NCBI RefSeq assembly: GCF_000013145.1
Contig: NC_007799.1
Span: 372,001-436,000, forward strand
Direction of reading: 5' to 3'
Source of the DNA: Ehrlichia chaffeensis str. Arkansas
GTDB taxonomy: Bacteria > Pseudomonadota > Alphaproteobacteria > Rickettsiales > Anaplasmataceae
Length of the DNA: 64,000 nt
Shown here one piece after another: positions 8,793-17,145 of this stretch. Position 1 is the stretch's first letter. Each line of letters starts with the position of its first letter. The translations under genes were made by a program, and so were the position numbers. Under the pieces are notes generated by a model that saw nothing but the letters and a program-made list of their open reading frames with translations, made no database searches and was not told the DNA's origin.

Positions 8793-11240
8793 TGCTCTAG
8801 TCATGGCTACATAAAGCAATCTTAAATATTCATTGTATTCATTAGTCTTTTGTTGAGATTTTAGATTTTCACAGAAATCATTGATATCATTGCGTATCCA
8901 AAATGGAGTATACTCCTCATCAAATACTAATTGGGTATCACTTTTTGGAATGGTGGTTGTATCTGATAGGAATACTATAGGAGATTGCATGCCTTTTGCG
9001 TTATGTACTGTCATGATTTTTACATAATCTTTTGTAAGATTGATATCACTTTTTATTTCTGGGTTAGTATTTTTTATCCAGTGTATAAATGCTTGTAATG
9101 AATTGATATTGTGGGATTCGCATTGTATTAATAGATTAATGAACTCTCCTATGATTTTAGTGTTTGATTGACCTAACCGCTTTGTGAATTTGTGCTTGTG
9201 CTCTGATATAATATGGTGATACAGATTTAAAGGACTATGGAGTTGTGATACGCTAATCAGTTGTTTTAGGTAATTTGATATAGTACTGAATTTTGATTGT
9301 AATTCTTCCCATAAATATGTGTTATTTCTGTTGTATGCTAAATCAAAAATTTGTTTTTCATTGAATTCAAAAATTGGTGATTTTAATAAACCTGTTAATG
9401 CTAAGTCATTTTCTGGTAATAGTAGGAATTCTCCTAAATTTACAAGATCTTGTATTATTGTGTAATCCATTATTTTAAACTTATCTCTTTCCAATGTTGG
9501 AATATCGAGTTTTTTTAGTGAAGTTATAACGTGATCTATAAAACAAGTTCTATGTCTAACTAATATTAAAAAATCACCTGCTGTTATAGGACGATTTTTT
9601 GCTAATAGAATTCTTTTATTAATTATCCATGAATGAATTTTATTAGCAATGGTTGATGCAAGCAATAGGTTGGTATCTAAATCAGTACGATTTTCGAAAT
9701 CCAATGAAAAGTTTTTATTATTTTTAATATCAATTATGGGCCATATTTCTACGTATCCTGGATCGTTTTTTCGAAAGATTTCATGCTCTATTTTTGTTGT
9801 ACTAAAAGATATTTCTTGGCAAAAATTATTAAATACTTTATCTACTAATTTTAAAATGGGTGGTGTTGATCTAAATGATTGTGTGAGATGTAATACTTTA
9901 TGTTTATATTGTGTACTTTGTTGTGTAAAGTAATGACACATAGGATTAAAGTAATCAGGTCTTGCATTTTGAAAACCATATATTGACTGTTTTATGTCTC
10001 CTACGATGAATAGAGTTCTTAGTTCTTCTGTCGTACCTATACCAGAAAAGAATTCATGACATAGTTGTAAAATAATACTCCATTGTTTTATACTATTATC
10101 TTGTGATTCGTCAATGAGTATATGATCTATTTTACTGTCTAAGTGAAATAATATCCAATCTTTATATGTTGGATTTTTTAGTAAGTTTAACGCTAGGTCT
10201 ATAATGTCATTATGATCTAAATAGTTTAGTTTTTGTTTATCTTGTTGGTATAGCTTAGTAAAGCATTTTGCAATTTCAATAAGATGGATAGTGCGTTCTG
10301 CTATTTTATTAGTATGAAAGGTTTTTATAAAGTTTAGTATTTCTTCTTGTATATCTGAAACAATTTTCTCTATTTCAGGAGAATTAGTTAACGTTTTTTT
10401 TGTAATTATTGATGATATAGATTTTTTTTCTAGGGATGGTAAATTGATAAATATTTTTACGTACTTATTTAATTTTTGTAGTTTATATTTTTGTGATAAA
10501 TTGCTCCACTTAACTAAGTTCTCACTAATTTTTTTATCCCTTATACTTCCTTCACTTAGAATTTTCGTTAAATGATTCAGTGTGTTGTTATCAGTGGGGA
10601 ATAATTGGTATGTTTCTGTATTATTAATATTATTAATGTTGAGTTTTTTATATATTGAATTTTGATTGAAGTTGTAATGCTGTTTATTTAATAACTTGTA
10701 TAATAAATCATAGATTGTAGCTTCTGTTATTTCATGTGAAATAGCTGATAAATGATGTTTTGTTGTTGGATCATGTAATAATTTATGAAAAATTTTTGTA
10801 AAGGATTCTGAGAAATCTTTAATACTACAGTCAGGAGCAATTCCTGTTTCTATGGGAAAAGTAGATATTAATTGATAACAAAAGCTATGTATGGTTTTTA
10901 TTGAAAGTGATACATTTTGTAAATTGTTGAATAATTCCCTTGCTCTTTTGTATTCTTTTGGAGTTATATTAGTTGGAATAATGTCTTTTAATGCTTTTTT
11001 TAATTCTTCATTTTTTAATATTGCCCAAGTGCTTATGATAGAATGTATTCTCTCTGTCATTTCATGTGCTGCTGTATTTGTAAATGTCAAGCAAAGTATA
11101 TTTTTATGGCCTGTAACTAATAATCTTAGGACCCTGTTGACTAATATTTTTGTTTTGCCTGTTCCAGCTGATGCAGATATCCATATAAACGAGTAAAAAG
11201 GATTAGTTGCAATGTTGTTCATTTGATGTATAATCCACAA
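8640..11240 (-). CDS. addA: AddA-type UvrD/RecB-family helicase without nuclease domain
   Basis: The 866-aa protein is a superfamily 1A helicase of the AddA type for double-strand break repair. Walker A ASAGTGKT is at residues 23-30, LCLTFTNTAAHEMTERI (motif Ia) follows, Walker B is ILIDESQDNS, motif III is in FIVGDIKQSIYGFQNARP, motif V is MTVHNAKGMQSPIVFL, and motif VI is LLYVAMTRAEDELYITG near the end. Alphaproteobacterial AddA normally exceeds 1,100 residues and ends in a RecB-like nuclease domain; this one stops about 50 residues after motif VI, so that domain is missing. No addB is seen in the window. The first codon at 11240 is TTG; the ATG at 11222 is the simpler start, though the upstream Gln may belong to the Q-motif. 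Confidence 0.88.
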   Translation of the reverse strand: MWIIHQMNNIATNPFYSFIWISASAGTGKTKILVNRVLRLLVTGHKNILCLTFTNTAAHEMTERIHSIISTWAILKNEELKKALKDIIPTNITPKEYKRARELFNNLQNVSLSIKTIHSFCYQLISTFPIETGIAPDCSIKDFSESFTKIFHKLLHDPTTKHHLSAISHEITEATIYDLLYKLLNKQHYNFNQNSIYKKLNINNINNTETYQLFPTDNNTLNHLTKILSEGSIRDKKISENLVKWSNLSQKYKLQKLNKYVKIFINLPSLEKKSISSIITKKTLTNSPEIEKIVSDIQEEILNFIKTFHTNKIAERTIHLIEIAKCFTKLYQQDKQKLNYLDHNDIIDLALNLLKNPTYKDWILFHLDSKIDHILIDESQDNSIKQWSIILQLCHEFFSGIGTTEELRTLFIVGDIKQSIYGFQNARPDYFNPMCHYFTQQSTQYKHKVLHLTQSFRSTPPILKLVDKVFNNFCQEISFSTTKIEHEIFRKNDPGYVEIWPIIDIKNNKNFSLDFENRTDLDTNLLLASTIANKIHSWIINKRILLAKNRPITAGDFLILVRHRTCFIDHVITSLKKLDIPTLERDKFKIMDYTIIQDLVNLGEFLLLPENDLALTGLLKSPIFEFNEKQIFDLAYNRNNTYLWEELQSKFSTISNYLKQLISVSQLHSPLNLYHHIISEHKHKFTKRLGQSNTKIIGEFINLLIQCESHNINSLQAFIHWIKNTNPEIKSDINLTKDYVKIMTVHNAKGMQSPIVFLSDTTTIPKSDTQLVFDEEYTPFWIRNDINDFCENLKSQQKTNEYNEYLRLLYVAMTRAEDELYITGISPIQNKSWYSIIRNTDYTCKKKFIDLQPMIQEKAEVLYLDE

Positions 11241-11326
11241 TATTTCTATTTTTAATGTTAATAAAAAATTATATTAATAACAGTAATTATTGTTGTAAAA
11301 GATTTTATTAGTTAAGAGAGTCTTTG

Positions 11327-12208
11327 ATGAAAAGGTTGTTTCTATTTGTGATGATAATAAGTTTTATCAATGCAACAGTTGGATTTGCTCGTAGTTTACG
11401 TGCTGATGGTAATGTTTATACTGCTGGGATAGGAGATGTTGATGAAGATGAATCTTCAGATAATGGTGAACAATATGATGAAGATGGGGAATATGATTTA
11501 GATGATATTTATTATGAAGATGAAATAATTGATATTCAGGAAAACGTAGATGATGCCATTTATACTGCTAGAATGGAAGATATAGAGGATTCTTATGAGG
11601 AAGAATTCTTGGATGATGATGAACAATATGATCTAGATGATATTTATTATGAAGATGAGATAATTGATATTCAGGAAAACGTAGATGGTGCTATTTATAC
11701 TGCTAGAATGGAAGATATAGAGGATTCTTATGAGGAAGAATTCTTGGATGATGATGAACAATATGATCTAGATGATATTTATTATGAAGATGAGATAATT
11801 GATATTCAGGAAAACGTAGATGGTGCTATTTATACTGCTAGAATGGAAGATATAGAGGATTCTTATGAGGAAGAATTCTCGGATGAAGATGAGCAGTATG
11901 ATGACAATGAACAATATGATCCGGATGAGGAAGAAGAGGATTATGATGATATTTTGTATGAGGAAGATGATTATGGTCAGGTAGATGGTGATGAACTGCT
12001 TGATGATGAAAGTCTCGATGAAGGTAAAAATGTATTCCTAGAGGAATATGATGTACCTCAGTATGGTCAAGATGTTGCTGACCAAAATCAAGAAGTAGAT
12101 GATAAGACTTTACTCAAGTCTGGTAATGCAAAAGATCAGCAGTTAAAAGCTCCAGATAAGAATGCTACAAATGAAACTGATGGTAAAAAAAAACTCCTGA
12201 AGTATTAA
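11327..12208 (+). CDS. Acidic tandem-repeat protein with signal peptide (possibly truncated by a frameshift)
   Basis: The product begins with a signal peptide (MKRLFLFVMIISFINATVGFA, likely cut after GFA). A very acidic region rich in D, E and Y follows, with three near-perfect 45-residue repeats that start YDLDDIYYEDEIIDIQENVD and end near EFLDDDEQ, then a lower-complexity acidic tail. It resembles in style the Ehrlichia tandem-repeat proteins, several of which are secreted or surface antigens, but I cannot match it to a named one. The start is the ATG at 11327 after AAGAGAG, rather than the TTG one codon earlier. The ORF ends just after a run of nine A (12185-12193); one extra A would join it to the ankyrin ORF that follows. 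Confidence 0.85.
   Translation: MKRLFLFVMIISFINATVGFARSLRADGNVYTAGIGDVDEDESSDNGEQYDEDGEYDLDDIYYEDEIIDIQENVDDAIYTARMEDIEDSYEEEFLDDDEQYDLDDIYYEDEIIDIQENVDGAIYTARMEDIEDSYEEEFLDDDEQYDLDDIYYEDEIIDIQENVDGAIYTARMEDIEDSYEEEFSDEDEQYDDNEQYDPDEEEEDYDDILYEEDDYGQVDGDELLDDESLDEGKNVFLEEYDVPQYGQDVADQNQEVDDKTLLKSGNAKDQQLKAPDKNATNETDGKKKLLKY
11492..11896 (+). repeat. Three in-frame 135-bp tandem repeats
   Basis: Copies start at 11492, 11627 and 11762, each with TATGATYTAGATGATATTTA, and the third ends at 11896. Copies 2 and 3 are almost identical; copy 1 differs at a few sites, such as GATGCC against GGTGCT. The unit is 45 codons, so gain or loss of copies keeps the reading frame. Confidence 0.95.
12185..12193 (+). 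other. Poly(A)9 tract, probable frameshift or slippage site
   Basis: GGT is followed by nine A and then CTCCTGAAG. In the repeat-protein frame this reads G-K-K-K-L-L-K-Y and stop. With ten A the frame becomes G-K-K-K-T-P-E-V-L-K-D-A-F-Q-V-Q-N-K-V-E-K and runs without a stop into the ankyrin ORF. This may be an authentic mutation, a phase-variable or slippage-rescued tract, or a sequencing error. Confidence 0.7.
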
Positions 12209-12234
12209 AAGATGCATTTCAAGTACAAAATAAA

Positions 12235-12657
12235 GTGGAAAAAAGTAATGTTTCATACAAATGGCCGTTTACAAGAAATGTTATAGAAGAGATTGAAAGA
12301 TCGAAATATGATGAAATGAATGAACATCTTCCAAAAATATATACTGTTGAGGATTATTACATACAAATTTTTTACTGTATAATGCAAAGTGATGTTTCTG
12401 GATTGAGATCTTTAATTAATAAATTGCAAGAATTAGGTGTAAGTTTATCAACTATACTATATGAAGTACGGACTTTAGATGTTGGAGATAATTTATTAAC
12501 TTATGCTGTAAAACAAAAAAAATTGGATATAGTGAGGTTCCTATTATCAATAGGTGCTAATTCAAATGTTGCAAATTATAATAATGAAACTCCTTTAAGT
12601 ATATCTATAGAAAATGGTAGTATGGACATAGCTCATGCTATACTTGTTGCGCAGTAA
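12235..12657 (+). CDS. Ankyrin-repeat ORF, likely the frameshifted C-terminal part of the upstream repeat protein
   Basis: The 140-aa reading frame ends with two ankyrin-type repeats: GDNLLTYAVKQKKLDIVRFL with LSIGANSNVAN, and NETPLSISIENGSMDIAHAI. The first 80 residues are helical and may hold a degenerate repeat. Its nominal start is a GTG at 12235 with no ribosome binding site, only 26 bases after the previous stop. The open frame extends upstream of the GTG to the poly(A) run at 12185. The simplest reading is that this is the distal part of one gene, 11327-12657, about 443 codons when in frame, that would carry signal peptide, acidic repeats and ankyrin domain. Independent translation is possible but poorly supported. 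Confidence 0.65.
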   Translation: MEKSNVSYKWPFTRNVIEEIERSKYDEMNEHLPKIYTVEDYYIQIFYCIMQSDVSGLRSLINKLQELGVSLSTILYEVRTLDVGDNLLTYAVKQKKLDIVRFLLSIGANSNVANYNNETPLSISIENGSMDIAHAILVAQ

Positions 12658-12894
12658 AAGTTTTCTACATAAGTTGTTACAGACATTAATATATGCTGTA
12701 TGTTTCGATCTTAATTATGTAGGTTTTTTATAATGTTTAACAGTTTTTGGAATTTTATAATTCAATTTGATGATGTGCTAGTTTAACGTCATTAATTTTA
12801 CTTAGTTAATTTGATATACATAAGTGTACTATGTTGATGTTTTTATGTATCATCAATATTTACTGGATTATTGAAAGCAATATTCAATGCTTAT

Positions 12895-12900
12895 GGGAGG
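12895..12900 (+). promoter_or_regulatory. Ribosome binding site that sets the SPFH gene start
   Basis: GGGAGG lies six bases before the GTG at 12907. It favours that GTG over the in-frame TTG at 12871, which has no such site. Confidence 0.75.
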
Positions 12901-12906
12901 CGTATT

Positions 12907-13764
12907 GTGAATAGTAAAGAATTTTGTGATAAGAAATTAGTGCACATTAATGGATTTTCAATGATATTTTGGTGTATTGTTTTTATTTTGTTGTTGTTGT
13001 CTGGTATATACTATGGAAATTTTTTTATTGTGTTACCAATGTCTCTAGTGTCGTTAATTTGTACATTTATTATTCCAAGTGGATTTTTTGTGAATAATCC
13101 TAATGAAGCAAAAGTTGTTGAATTTTTTGGAAATTATATTGGGACTATATTTAAGTCAGGTTTTTTTTGGACTATTCCCTTTGTTCGCATGAGGTCAATT
13201 TCATTAAAGGTGAGAAATGTTAATACAAGTAAGATCAAAGTAAATGATTTTAATGGTAATCCAATAGAGATAGCTGCAGTAGTTGTGTGGCGAGTTGTGA
13301 GTCCTGCAAAAGCTTGTCTTAATGTGAGTGATTATCAAGAGTTTATTAATATTCAAAATGAAGCTGCGGTTAGGGAATTAGCTGGTAGCTATCCATATGA
13401 TGCTGAAGATAATAGTGAATCTTTACGTAATAATTCGACAAAGATCTCGTCTAAGTTACGTGATATGTTACAGAATAGATTAGATTTGGTAGGTGTTATT
13501 GTAGAGGATGCACGAATATCACATTTAGCTTACTCTTCTGAGATAGCTCAAATTATGTTAAGAAGGCAGCAAGCAAAAGCTATTACTAATGCTAGAGGAT
13601 ATATAGTAAGAAATGCAATCATTATGGTAGACGAGATATTAAAGCATTTTGAATTGCAATATCAAATTAATCTTTCTGATGAGCAAAAAGTTAAACTTGT
13701 GAATAACCTTTTAGTATCTTTAATCTCAGAGCAAGGAACTCAACCTACTATTAATATAGAATAA
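12907..13764 (+). CDS. SPFH/band 7 membrane protein (stomatin/prohibitin-like)
   Basis: Starting from GTG 12907 the product is 285 aa. Two close hydrophobic segments (MIFWCIVFILLLLSGIYYG and FIVLPMSLVSLICTFIIPSG) are followed by the SPFH core: NPNEAKVVEFFGNYIGTIFKSGFFWTIPF, then KVNDFNGNPIEIAAVVVWRV with YQEFINIQNEAAVRELAGSYPYD. The second half contains VIVEDARISHLAYSSEIAQIMLRRQQAKA, the usual helical stretch of these proteins. Family members oligomerise in membranes and act as scaffolds or regulate proteases such as FtsH. There is no neighbouring NfeD or HflC partner, so the specific role is not known. Confidence 0.88.
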   Translation: MNSKEFCDKKLVHINGFSMIFWCIVFILLLLSGIYYGNFFIVLPMSLVSLICTFIIPSGFFVNNPNEAKVVEFFGNYIGTIFKSGFFWTIPFVRMRSISLKVRNVNTSKIKVNDFNGNPIEIAAVVVWRVVSPAKACLNVSDYQEFINIQNEAAVRELAGSYPYDAEDNSESLRNNSTKISSKLRDMLQNRLDLVGVIVEDARISHLAYSSEIAQIMLRRQQAKAITNARGYIVRNAIIMVDEILKHFELQYQINLSDEQKVKLVNNLLVSLISEQGTQPTINIE

Positions 13765-14190
13765 TATGTATTAGTATATTTTCAATAAGACTCAATGTGT
13801 GTAATGCATTTTAAATAGTTTATAATCCTGAACAAGTTTACATAAATACTATATCATTTTTTGTAATGTTGCTAAAAATGTGATCAGCTTTAAAGCGTAT
13901 ATGTTATATAATTTGTAATGCAAGAGTCCTGTTATTTATTATGCAGAAAATTTAAGTAGTATATGTATTACTAATAATTTTATTAATAAGATTTTTCTTC
14001 ATATGAGTACTTAATTTTGTGTTTCAAAATAGTTACTTTAGAATCTGTGACTAATCTCAGTGTATTAGAATAGTGTTTAGATATATAAAAGATATTTCAT
14101 AGAAATAACACATGTAAATGATTTATCCAACTCTTGCTTTTTATTTCTCCTAAGTTTTGAATAAAAATATTTTAACAAGATAGGTTAATT
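13765..14190. other. Non-coding gap
   Basis: This AT-rich gap lies between the SPFH gene and the 112-aa ORF. I see no repeat, RNA gene or clear terminator. Confidence 0.45.
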
Positions 14191-14529
14191 ATGAATTATG
14201 ATACATTAAATTTTTATGAATATTATGATACATGTGATGTGGATTGTGCAGATTATGTATGTAGTAATGGAGTGTTAGAGGAACATATATCTTATCAGTC
14301 AATGTGGAAAGCAGTTATACTTCAAGCAATAATTGATTCGACATCTAATTATAGAAGGATGGAAAATAAGCTTGAGAAAATAAAAGCTACTAATTGGCTT
14401 AATGACTTTTCGAGAGATTTTATAACTGTTTGTCATTTTGCGGGATATAATCCTTTAAGTGTCCGAAATAAAGCAAAGAGAATTATCTCAGATAATAAAA
14501 TTTTAAATGAGGATAAAATTAGAGGTTAG
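14191..14529 (+). CDS. Hypothetical 112-aa protein
   Basis: I do not recognise it with confidence. The N-terminus is rich in Tyr, Asp and Cys (YYDTCDVDCADYVCS). The middle, MWKAVILQAIIDSTSN, and the end, WLNDFSRDFITVCHFAGYNPLSVRNKAKR, have the look of a small helical family seen in phages and in Rickettsiales: an aliphatic helix with Asp, then W-L, D-F, V-C, A-G, P and V-R. That resemblance is from memory and may be superficial. It starts at ATG 14191 after AAGATAGGTTAATT. It stands alone, with a tandem array starting right after the stop. Confidence 0.65.
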   Translation: MNYDTLNFYEYYDTCDVDCADYVCSNGVLEEHISYQSMWKAVILQAIIDSTSNYRRMENKLEKIKATNWLNDFSRDFITVCHFAGYNPLSVRNKAKRIISDNKILNEDKIRG

Positions 14530-14537
14530 ATAAACTA

Positions 14538-14983
14538 AATCTCAACTGTATAACTTTTAATTTTGCTGTTAAATAATCTGCAAGTTGAGATTTTTAATTT
14601 ATATGAGTATTAGTGATAGTAATTAATATTTGTTATATATTGGTTTTTTACCATTTTATTGATTAAGTTTATGATAAAAAAGGGTTTATTTTTTCAAAGT
14701 TCTAAGTTAATGATTACTATGTTATATCATATATGGAAATCTCAACTTGTATAACTTTTAATTTTGCTGTTGAATAATCTGAAAGTTAAGATTTGTAATT
14801 TATGTAAGTACTAGTAATAGTATATATTGCTTTTTATCATTCTATTGGTTAAGTTTACTCTAAAAAAGAGTTTATTTTTGTCAACGTGCTAAGTTAATGA
14901 TTATTATGTTATATCGTACATGGAAATCTCAACTTGTATAACTTTTAATTTTGCTGTTAAATAATCTGCAAGTTGAGATTTTA
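14538..14983. repeat. Tandem array, two full ~187-200 bp units and a partial third, each with a hairpin
   Basis: Units begin at 14538, 14738 and 14925. Each opens with AATCTCAACTTG or a close variant, followed by TATAACTTTTAATTTTGCTG and then CAAGTTGAGATT, which is complementary to the opening. The outer bases can pair into a stem of about 11 bp around a ~35-base loop. Copy 2 has changes in its right stem half (GAAAGTTAAGATT). The third unit stops after the hairpin. The array directly follows the 112-aa gene and precedes zapE. One hairpin could act as the terminator of the upstream gene. The remaining bases to 15075 hold nothing else. Confidence 0.85.
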
Positions 14984-15075
14984 TTTTATTCTAAATATAG
15001 AATGAAGTATTGAAAGTAATAAATGTGGTTTTTTATATAAATTTTCTTAAAAAGTGTGCTAATGTTTTATGAATA

Positions 15076-16140
15076 ATGAAAAAAATGAAAGAAATTTTTG
15101 ATCACTATTATTCTATGGTGGATAGTGGTAAAATCACTTATGATGAGCAGCAAGTTAAGCTATTAAACGAATTAACACCATATTTATCTGTTGAGAAAAT
15201 TTGTTGCTTTTTGCCTATAAAAAAGAGACTACAGAAGGTTGGGGTATACATATATGGAGAAGTAGGCAGAGGGAAGTCTATGATTACAGATATATATTAT
15301 AATGCTTGTAAAATAGAAAGGAAGAAACGACAACATTTCAATCAGTTTATGAAGACAGTGCATACTTTATTACATGAGTTTAAATCATCTCGTGTCAAAG
15401 ATCCACTGCATAAAGTTGCTAAAACAATGGTTCATGGTGTAGATTTATTATGTCTAGATGAAATACAGGTATATGATATTTGTGATGCTATGATATTGGG
15501 TCGATTATTTTCTATTATTTTTGATCAGAAAGTTATTGTTATGATGACTTCAAATTATGCTCCTGTAGATCTGTATCAGGATGGTATTCAAAGGCAATCT
15601 TTTGAATCTACAATATCATTAATAATTGAGAGAATGTGTGTTGTACATTTATCTGGTAAACAAGACTATCGGGCTATTAAGGATTTAGGGATAAGTGATA
15701 TATATTTTATAGGAGATGATTCTTATATAAAGTTATCTCAATTGTTTTTTGAAATGGCAAATGGTAGGAGGGTAGAACCTGTAACATTACATGTTTGTAG
15801 GAGAAATATTAAAGTGAATAAAACTTTTGATAATGTTGCATGGTTTGATTTTGATGAGTTATGTGGAAAAGCATTATGGGTATCAGATTATCAGGAAATA
15901 GTACGTAATTTTTCAGTAATATTTATTGCAAATATTCCTGTGTTTAATCATTATAATCAAAATGAGATGCGTAGATTTACTATTTTAATAGATGAATTAT
16001 ATGAAAACAAAGTTAAAATTTTTTGTTCTCTTGCTGTAGAGCCTAAGTTGTTATATTACTTGCAAGAGGTACCTGTGGATTTTCAACGTACTATTTCGCG
16101 TTTAATGGAAATGCGGTCACCATCTTACTATAATATTTAA
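15076..16140 (+). CDS. zapE: ZapE/AFG1-family ATPase
   Basis: This 354-aa AAA+ family ATPase matches ZapE (bacterial relative of mitochondrial AFG1/LACE1). Walker A is GEVGRGKSMITDIYY, Walker B is LLCLDEIQVYDICDAMILGRLF, sensor 1 is VIVMMTSNYAPVDLYQDGIQR, and a later block IERMCVVHLSGKQDYR is highly typical. In E. coli ZapE binds FtsZ and affects the division ring under stress; AFG1 helps clear misfolded respiratory subunits. The protein is probably at the inner membrane face. It starts at ATG 15076. It lies alone between two tandem arrays, so context adds little. Confidence 0.92.
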   Translation: MKKMKEIFDHYYSMVDSGKITYDEQQVKLLNELTPYLSVEKICCFLPIKKRLQKVGVYIYGEVGRGKSMITDIYYNACKIERKKRQHFNQFMKTVHTLLHEFKSSRVKDPLHKVAKTMVHGVDLLCLDEIQVYDICDAMILGRLFSIIFDQKVIVMMTSNYAPVDLYQDGIQRQSFESTISLIIERMCVVHLSGKQDYRAIKDLGISDIYFIGDDSYIKLSQLFFEMANGRRVEPVTLHVCRRNIKVNKTFDNVAWFDFDELCGKALWVSDYQEIVRNFSVIFIANIPVFNHYNQNEMRRFTILIDELYENKVKIFCSLAVEPKLLYYLQEVPVDFQRTISRLMEMRSPSYYNI

Positions 16141-16317
16141 GTTGTTATAAATTATGTTTTTTATTGTTAGAAATACTTAGCATTGTTTAGTAAGCATTTA
16201 TGTAGATTGATAAATAAGATCATTTTTATTATGTTGTTTAAATGTCCTGGTGATTTATTATATAGTTTTTGCTAACAGGAGTAATTAAAATTTAAAAATA
16301 TATTTTAATGAAAATAG

Positions 16318-17145
16318 GACATGGATTTTGTTATGTCCTTGTATATAGTCTCTTTTAAGCATCTAATTATGATGGTTACTGCTGTTATCTTTTGTATTAC
16401 TTTGGTATTTGTTTATAACTTGCTTACAAGGAGTAATGTAAAGCTTCAAAACACATTTTACATTGAACAGAGCATATATTTTTTGATGTGCTTGTGTGTA
16501 CATTTCTTTTAAGAATCTGATTATGATGGTAACTACTGTTATCTTTTGATATTACTTTTTAGTATTTGTTTATAACTTGCTTACAAGGAGTAATGTAAAG
16601 CTTCAAAACACATTTTACATTGAAAAGGGCATATATTTTTTGATGTGCTTGTGTGTACATTTCTTTTAAGAATCTGATTATGATGGTAACTACTGTTATC
16701 TTTTGATATTACTTTTTAGTATTTGTTTATAACTTGCTTACAAGGAGTAATGTAAAGCTTCAAAACACATTTTACATTGAAAAGGGCATATATTTTTTGA
16801 TGTGCTTGTGTGTACATTTCTTTTAAGAATCTGATTATGATGGTAACTACTGTTATCTTTTGATATTACTTTTTAGTATTTGTTTATAACTTGCTTACAA
16901 GGAGTAATGTAAAGCTTCAAAACACATTTTACATTGAACAGAGTATATGTTTTGTGATGGTTTGTGTGCATATTTCTTGTAAGAATCTAATTGTGATGGT
17001 AACTACTGTTATCTTTTGATATTGCTTTTTAGTATTTGTTTATAACTTTGCTTACGAGGAATAATGTAAAGTTTCAAAACACATTTTACATTGCACAGGG
17101 CATGTATTTTTGTGATGTGCTTGTGTGCACATTTCCTGTAAGCAC
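16318..17145. repeat. Five tandem 157-bp copies derived from the hemH 3' end
   Basis: The anchor AAGGAGTAATGTAAAGCTTC recurs at 16428, 16585, 16742 and 16899, with a diverged fifth version at 17056, always 157 bases apart. The middle copies are virtually identical; the outermost ones have more changes. The fifth copy lies over the last ~30 codons and stop of hemH (minus strand). The others carry the same sequence with changes, so the array appears to have grown from the end of hemH outwards. The 63-codon plus-strand ORF at 16321 is a by-product of the repeat. The stretch 16141-16317 holds nothing else. Confidence 0.92.

Noticed and set aside
12871-12906. Longer SPFH protein starting at TTG 12871
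   Set aside because: GGGAGG is ideally spaced for the GTG at 12907, while the TTG has no ribosome binding site.
16321-16512. 63-codon ORF with a hydrophobic start
   Set aside because: It lies in the hemH-derived tandem array and the equivalent frame is broken in the other copies.
16318-17145. Regular array considered as CRISPR
   Set aside because: The whole 157-bp unit is repeated, with no short repeat and unique spacer pattern, and no cas gene is near.
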